64,000 nucleotides of DNA from Platanthera guangdongensis (taxonomy: Eukaryota; Streptophyta; Magnoliopsida; Asparagales; Orchidaceae), in assembly GCA_039583875.1 (NCBI GenBank), contig CM077160.1, forward strand, positions 107,957,530 to 108,021,529, read 5' to 3'. Shown piece by piece: positions 57,841-64,000 of the stretch. The stretch's first letter is position 1. Each line of letters opens with the position of its first letter. The notes under the pieces are model-generated. The model was not told the DNA's origin. It did no database searches and saw only the letters and a list, made by a program, of their open reading frames with translations. A program made the position numbers and the translations under genes.

Positions 57841-58101
57841 ATAGATTAGGGAAGATAAAAGCTTAGGCTACTCTAATGTTCGAGCTTATTTATAATTTTT
57901 TTTTATTTTCAGAATGCCAAAGAGCACGTACCTATTTTCCCAAATCTTAACCATCTGATTTTATTAATGCAAAGTTTTATCGGCGGAACCCGCACAGACC
58001 GTCCCTGCGGGTTTAAATAGCACCGAGCCCACCTTTTCATTTTTTCTTTCGCGATTTCACCTCTTTCGCGAAGTTCACTCTTCAGTCTTTCATCGCGAAC
58101 A
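57841..58101. other. Boundary between element 7 and the Ulp1/MULE region
   Basis: No coding signature. The segment from about 57915 (GAATGCCAAAGAGCACGTACC) could be the terminal inverted repeat of a Mutator-like element, but its partner is not in the window. A GC-rich hairpin-like CCCGCACAGACCGTCCCTGCGGG lies at about 57988. Confidence 0.3.
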
Positions 58102-61100
58102 ATGGCGAGAACCACCGACAACCCTACCTCTTCCATCCCCCTCTTCTGATCTCCACGGCGAAATCTCTACCTCCCGTCGTTGTTCAGGAAGCATGTTTTA
58201 TTCGCCGGTGCTGCCTAAACTCCCAGGAGAGGACCGATGGGACCAATCTCATTGCTTAGGGTAAGATTTTTCCTCTCTTGTCTTGAATTTTTCAGTTCGT
58301 TTTTGTTTCTAATGTGTAGTTTCGTAGTAGGGTTTAGGGTTGGATGCTTTAAAAATTATGAGTTTCTGATGAGTTTGTTGTTTAATACTGCTCCTCCCCA
58401 ATTTTATTGTTTTTATACAGTTCAATTTTGGACCTTCTGTACAGTTTGTTTCTATACATTCCGAAATTGGTTCATTTTTACAGTTTGTTTTCTACAGGTT
58501 TTTCCCTGATATTAGCTGTTTGTTTCTATACAGTCCAAAATTGGTTCATTTTTACAGTTTGTTTTCTACAGGTTTTTCCATGATATTAGCTGCTGTCTCT
58601 ATACAGTCCGAAATTTGTTCATTTTTTACAGTTTGTTTTCTCCAAGGTTTTTCCCTGATATTATCAGCTTGTTTTTATACAGTCCGAAAGTTTCTCATTT
58701 TTACAGTTTGTTTTCTCCGGATTTTTCCTTGATATTATCTGCTTTTTTCTATACAGTCCAATTTTTTTTCCGGGTTGTTTTACAGTTCAAAACAATTATC
58801 TATTTACAGTTTGTTTTATCATGCTTGCGTTTATCCAGACACTCTTACCTCATTGTCACTTTTATTTCATCCTTTCTAATGTTGTACACTACTACCATAT
58901 GTTTTACAGGTACATCATACAACAAGTCAAGTTATCCTTTTCAAGTAGGTGTTTTCCCATACTTGTTTAATATGTCGGTAGATTAGTTACTTGCATTAAA
59001 TGTAATGTCGAGTTTTATATTGGATTGTTTTTTCCTCAAAATGCAGTGCCTGGAAGTTCGTACCTGAACTATCGGTGTGCCGTCTCCACTTTTGTGGCCA
59101 AGGCGCAACCAATCCTAAATGTATTATTGGAAGAATCCAGAAAAGTTCTAGAAGAGGCCCGGATACTACCTCTGTTTAGTATACCAACAATACCCCAAAA
59201 CATACCTCTCATATATTTTCTAATTCGTAGCTATAATAGAGAAAAACAAGCTTTCAAGTTGGGTAATTTCTATGTTTTCTTAACCGTCAACGAGGTAGCG
59301 CTTATTTTGGGGTTGCCTAATAAGGGGATTGAGTTCTCCTTTGTTAGAAGACCGTTCGCTAGAGTTACCCAAAAAGCCTTGACGGAGGAGATGAAAGACC
59401 TAGTAGACGAAGAGTGGTTTCCTACTTTGGAGAGAAGGCGCGTTGACATCTTAGCCCGATATCTCCTTGTTGTTTTTCTTTTCCCTTAAATGGGTCTTAA
59501 AATTCCCGCATCACTAATGCCCATCAAAGGTGTCGGGCATTTTATGAAGTATAATTGGCCGAAGGCCGTACACCACCACCTACATGAACAACTAGCTGAG
59601 CTTAGTGGTCGGAGTGCACTCCGACCGGTTGGCGAAAATTTGGGCTACTTCGAAGGATGTTCTGTAGTGGTAGTGGTAAGTGTGACACTATTGTTTTTTT
59701 TCATTAATTTATTGTGTTTTCACTCATATAGTTTTGTAGGTGTGGTTGTATGAACATACGATGTTACAGTTGGATGTTGACGATAGTGCACGCCCTAGGA
59801 TATGCAGATGGTCATCCACACTTAGTTACAACGCCAAGGCTTACCCTATGCACTTCAGAAATCTTCAGATTGAGGATCAGGTTTGTCCATCCAGTTTCAT
59901 TATTATGTGTGAGCTATTATTTTGTGCATGTACTTTTGTGATGCCTATGTTTGTTATTTCACAGGTCAGAGCAAAAGTTGCGGGCATAACACCTGCGGAG
60001 AGTGAACTTCTTGGTGAGGACGAAGAATCATATTTCGAGCTTGTGAAGGAAAAGAAACCAAAGGTATTTTGGCCCTGATGTATATGTTTGTCTTTTAAAA
60101 ATAATAGTTGCCATTCATTTAACATTTCCATAGATTTGGTACTCCTTACTGTGTAGGTTAAGGGCAAGAGAAAAGCTGTAAGATTCGAGCATGATGTAGA
60201 ATAAAAGTTAGATGAAGAGAGGTTGAGTAGAAAGGAAAAAAGAAATCGGGAAAAGGTGTTGCTAAGAAGAATTAGGAGGGGCAACGAGGAAATGGTAAGA
60301 GTATCTGAAGAATTAAAGGATATGAAGGCTAGACTTCAGACTACAATAAAGGAGATTTGGACGGAGGTTCGATCCTTGCGGATTTTTTGTCAGTCCTTGG
60401 TTAAACAACAAAGTGCTACAACTGCCCCATCCCGTGCACCATCCCCCGTACCATCCCCCACAACATACCCCAAATCAACACTCAAACAATCCCCCAAACC
60501 ATCCCCCAAATCAACCCCCAAACAATCCCCCAGATCAACTCCCAAATGATCCCCCAAACCATCTCCCGAACCATCTGCAATCATGGCTACTTTGGACACC
60601 ACCCCACCTTCTACTCTTGAGGTTACTCTGGTTGATCCTACGCCGCCGTCCAGTCCAAATAGCTTGATTAAAAATGTCAACTAGAGCGCTAACAGGAAAA
60701 GAAAAGTATCGGGGACCCCGAAGAAAAAAGACACAGTGATAAGTGCGGAGTGTTACCCGGGTAGAGATTTAATAACACCTCGACAACGGGACATAATAGA
60801 GTTTGTTCTAATAAGATTTACAAGAAGGTAAAACTTAATCAATGTTCATGTCTTTTTTCTTTAGAGAATGATTAAAGTATTTTTGGTTTCATTTTCACAG
60901 AAATCAGACGATATTTGACATTGGGAATGTGTTAATGAACCAAGCCTTAATCGATGATTTGCTAGGAGAACAATGGTTATCAGACGTGCATATAAATACC
61001 TGGGCACTAGTACTAAGTGCTCAGAGGAGGAGATCGCCGGCTCAATTCAAAATCTTTCTGTACATATCTCCCAATCATGCCGTAAGTGGGGTTTATATTC

Positions 61101-61714
61101 GACTAATATTGGGTATTCAAAAAAAGAATTTTAGGACCTGAATCTTTCATATCATGTAGTACTTCAAGAGAAGTAAATGCTCCAATAGTGAGGCTATGAT
61201 CAGGCATGTAACCCCTGAGAATGTCAGAAAGACGAATATATTACTCATGCCCGTACACACCCCCCGCCACTAATCACTTCTAGTATGCGACATGAAACGC
61301 CGCATGTGGAATTTCTATGATTCGATGCCACGTTCTGTGCATAAAGCATCCCTTACCACCTTGGTATGACTAGCTATGTTCTATTATCTAGTGAACATTC
61401 ATTTTAGGAACATATTTTTTAATTTCCTTTGTTTTATACAGGTCTCCACCTTCTACAAAGATGCCCAGAAAGCCTTGCCATCAGATATGTTGACTTGGAA
61501 GATCGAGCCGGTGGACAAAATCCCAAAACAACAAGGTGAGACAGACTGCAGTGTTTTTGTTCTTAAATACATGGAAGCAGCACTTTCACCATCAGAGATT
61601 GTTTGGGAGAACCACAAGGACTGGCAAGCTTCAATGACAGGTTTCCGTGCTGAGTTCGCAGCTGACTACTTCCGTGTTTTTCATGAAATCATAGTTGGTA
61701 ATGTGGCTAGATAG
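58102..61714 (+). pseudogene. Ulp1-like cysteine protease gene, seven-exon model (broken)
   Basis: Clear exons with GT-AG borders: 59047-59675, 59740-59880, 59965-60063, 60157-60827, 60901-61081, 61160-61363 and 61442-61714. A leader or first exon may start at 58102 but stops after 15 codons. The N-terminal part (LTVNEVALILGLPNKG) resembles DUF1985/plant-mobile-type domains. A charged coiled coil and Pro/Ser repeats (60420-60550) follow. The C-terminus is a C48 protease: His in PRH, Asp in FYDSM, Gln and Cys in PKQQGETDCSVFVLKYME. Stops at 59487, 60202, 60546, 60682 and after PRH. Such Ulp1 genes are known as passengers of plant Mutator-like elements. Confidence 0.72.
58451..58790 (+). repeat. 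74-bp minisatellite in the first intron or leader
   Basis: Units begin TCTATACAGTCC (or a variant) at 58451, 58525, 58598, 58674 and 58748, a period of 73-76 bp, the fifth unit being partial. Each contains TTTTTACAGTTTG and TCTACAGG, that is, several acceptor-like AGs. The translated frames over it are artefacts. Confidence 0.85.
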
Positions 61715-62597
61715 AGGGGGAAGGGTTGAGACATTGTGATGCGTTTTGTTTTTTGTGTGATTCAAAGAACTTTTGATATGACCGAATTAATTATAATGTT
61801 TATGAAATTTGACACACACGTATGACACCCGTGTGTTTCTGAGACATTTTTTTGTGTGATTCAAACAACCTTTGATATAACATCTTCATTGGCTGGATGT
61901 AAATAATTATTTCTCAATGAAGATCTCTTTGAGACTATTTTTATGTCCACCTTTCAGGTATCAGGATTCTAAGGTCATTTTTCTAGTATATATAAATGAT
62001 CCTATCATCATAGGGAATGATATAGTTGGGATCTTAAAACTCTAAGCGAGCCCAGCTTCTCACTTTCATATAAATGACCTTAGATAACTTTGTTGGTCAT
62101 CAAAATCTTATGAATGAGGAATATAAAAGTAATATCAAAGTCTCAACAACATTCCATTATGGTAAAATCACTACTAAAAAGGAAGCAAATGATTGGTTTA
62201 TAGAACACATTAATCTGATTAAAATGGATACATCAGCCATATTAATATTACCCAAGACGCATCAGCCAGTGCCATCAAATAATGAGTTACTTTATGTTGG
62301 AAATTACAAGGGCTTAAAAACATCCGGTACACTAGAGAAATTAAATGATAAATTAACAAAGTAGTCGTCATATGAATCGTCACACGGTGGCGTGGGAATG
62401 GTAGAATCTTGCTGCTCAATGTCTTGGCCTCCAAAACAATCGAACTCCTGAAGTGTTGGCGTATTATCAACATTGACTGCTTTGCCCTTGCACTCAGTTT
62501 TTTTTTTTGAATCACAAATTCATAAATAAATAGCATTAGAACTATTTTAATTATGTATTACAACGATTACATAAAAGGAAAAAAGGTTAGCTTGATC
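61715..62597. other. Spacer between convergent Ulp1 and FAR1-like genes
   Basis: AT-rich. A 96-codon plus-strand frame (62074-62364) has no recognisable motif. Two similar stretches near 61740 and 61848 (TTTTGTGTGATTCAAA...CTTTGATAT) form a direct repeat. Probably 3' untranslated sequence of both genes. Confidence 0.5.
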
Positions 62598-64000
62598 CTA
62601 CATGTTTTTTTGTTTTCGATTGCCTCTATCCCAATGGTTCTTCATGCGTGCACTCGGTGCGCCTTTGGGTCTCTTCACTGGTGGGTTGTTTATGGCTGTC
62701 CTCTCCCTTTCAGTTTCGTCTAAGATGCCTCTCACGCGTCGCTCGTCGTTGCCAATCAACTCATCAAACTTTATGGACATGGCATTCATTGCGCTTACCA
62801 TATGATCCTTTGCTAATTTGTAATTTTCGACTCGTCGAGCTACATCATAACTGAATCGCATTAGGTGGTTCCTAAAAATCAAGTTAGAGTCGTGATCTGT
62901 CAGAGAAGGTGTGCCGGTAGGTAGATGCCCTTTTTGGCATTCACAAAAATTCTTTTCAGAATGTAAGCACTTGGAAAGTGCTGAACATTTCGAAGATTAT
63001 ATATCCTGGATATGTGCCTGCATAACAGACCTCGAGTCTCGAAACTACGACACGAGTACTGTGCCATATCTGTCCCAGAATTATAACTAACGAACCACCT
63101 TTTCTCAGCATAAACTTCATCGGTCTGGGTTATTATATGTAAGATGTTCTGCTCGTCATATCTATTCTCATCCACCACATTTACTCCTACCACTGCCTCC
63201 ATAAATAATTTTTCAAATATTGCAAACATTTTTTTGGTGTATTACCTCGAAACGACCTTTAATATTACACACATTTTGTATTGTAAACTCACAGGACAAT
63301 GTGTACACTTGAAATCTTCATCGCGCTCATTGTGCCTCCATGTTGAGACAAGCTTTTCCAATCCAGAAGAACACTTAACAAGTGAGCTAATTGCCTTTGA
63401 ACATCCGTGAATGCAATTATTGGTAGACTCGCTCCTTTGAGTGGATAAAATCCCCAGGTCCAACACATCCTTATTAAAAGTCGTGGACCACCTCCTCCTA
63501 ATAGTATAAAGATCTTCCAACCATCTATTCTCATATAACCCTCCTCTCGTTATCATTTCGTGCCAATACCTATTGAACTCTTCTTCGCCATCACACTTGT
63601 TCATACAGTTATAGAAACATGTTCGAACATATCTATCGTGGTTAAAGCTTGGAACGTTCGATGGAGCCTTCTTACATATATGCCACTGACATAACCAATG
63701 CCGGGTAGAAGTCAAAACCCGCTCAATAACAACAACCATGGCTTGATCCTGGTTCGTAAAGATAGTAATGGGTTGCTTCCCACCGACAGAATTCAAGAAC
63801 GACTCAAAAACCCAGCAAAAAGATTCGATAGTCTCCTCAGCGATAAAAGCCCCGCCCAAGAATACATTCTGCCAGTGATTATTCGCAACAATGAATGGTG
63901 CGCAAGCTAGATTGTACTTATTAAGTCTATATGTGGTGTCGAAAATAACGTCTCCAAAACGGTCGTAATCTATCTTGCTATGCCCATCCATCCAGAGGAA
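62598..64000 (-). pseudogene. FAR1/FHY3-like Mutator transposase (3' part, broken)
   Basis: Enters from the right edge with WMDGHSKIDYDRFGDVIFD, the start of the MULE transposase core. The first acidic residue is in VIFDTTYRLNKY; the second is in IFTNQDQAM, where TDQD is usual. CQWHICKKAP and RSESTNNCIHG follow. TAA at 63244-63242 interrupts. A SWIM-type zinc finger comes next (YSCRSFETRGLLCRHISRIY, about 63055-62995), then, after a one-base shift near 62920, a C-terminal segment to TAG at 62598. The N-terminal FAR1 DNA-binding domain should lie beyond the window. A host FAR1-related gene is an alternative, but the stops and the Ulp1 neighbour favour a MULE. Confidence 0.78.

Noticed and set aside
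58237..58986. Phe/Ser-rich frames near the Ulp1-like gene
   Set aside because: They run through the intron minisatellite and past a clear 3' splice site at 59046.
62074..62364. 96-codon frame between the Ulp1-like and FAR1-like genes
   Set aside because: Amino-acid composition is gene-like, but no motif, promoter or homologue is recognisable; too weak to call.

Overview
This window is plant nuclear DNA made almost entirely of transposable elements. The reasons are Ty1/copia and Ty3/gypsy LTR retrotransposons with plant-type gag and pol, primer sites for plant initiator tRNA-Met, a Tekay/Del-type gypsy element, OTA-type (Athila/Tat-like) gypsy LTRs, a Tourist-like MITE, and a Ulp1-protease gene facing a FAR1-like Mutator transposase. 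I see no bacterial, organellar, rRNA or tRNA gene. The species cannot be named from the sequence; a repeat-rich angiosperm is the safe statement. Nearly every coding region is a pseudogene with stops and frameshifts.

Layout. 1-3830: copia element 1 (minus, runs off the left edge), with its 5' LTR at 1695-3830. 3831-24530: a Tekay-like gypsy element (plus) whose 3' LTR is split by a complete 12.2-kb copia, element 3 (9381-21555, target duplication CTCTT). 24531-32564: copia element 4 (minus), related to element 3, cut at its 3' end by the gypsy LTR and lacking protease and integrase. 32565-37927: copia element 5 (minus), cut inside reverse transcriptase by element 4. 37928-46338: copia element 6 (minus), sitting in the LTR of element 5. 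46486-53400: a three-LTR OTA gypsy composite with target duplication ATGTG. 46339-46485 plus 53406-57840: 3' LTR and 3' end of copia element 7 (minus), holding a MITE. 58102-64000: a seven-exon Ulp1-like pseudogene (plus) convergent with a FAR1/MULE transposase (minus).

The insertion order can be read from junctions: element 5 received element 4, which received the gypsy element, which received elements 1 and 3. That gives four nested levels.

The most interesting system is a copia lineage (elements 3, 4 and, more distantly, 7) with a long extra ORF between pol and the 3' LTR. This is the env-like position of SIRE/Maximus elements. The predicted protein looks like a plant-transposon-protein domain (PF20167-like) followed by a Pro/Ser-rich linker and a basic, Arg-rich C-terminus. 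Elements 3 and 4 share a splice-acceptor-like sequence just before its ATG. They also share blocks of TCGTCGA/TCGACGA inverted repeats at three equivalent places. More generally, six unrelated LTR families here each carry their own CpG-rich palindromic or inverted-repeat array just upstream of the LTR TATA box.
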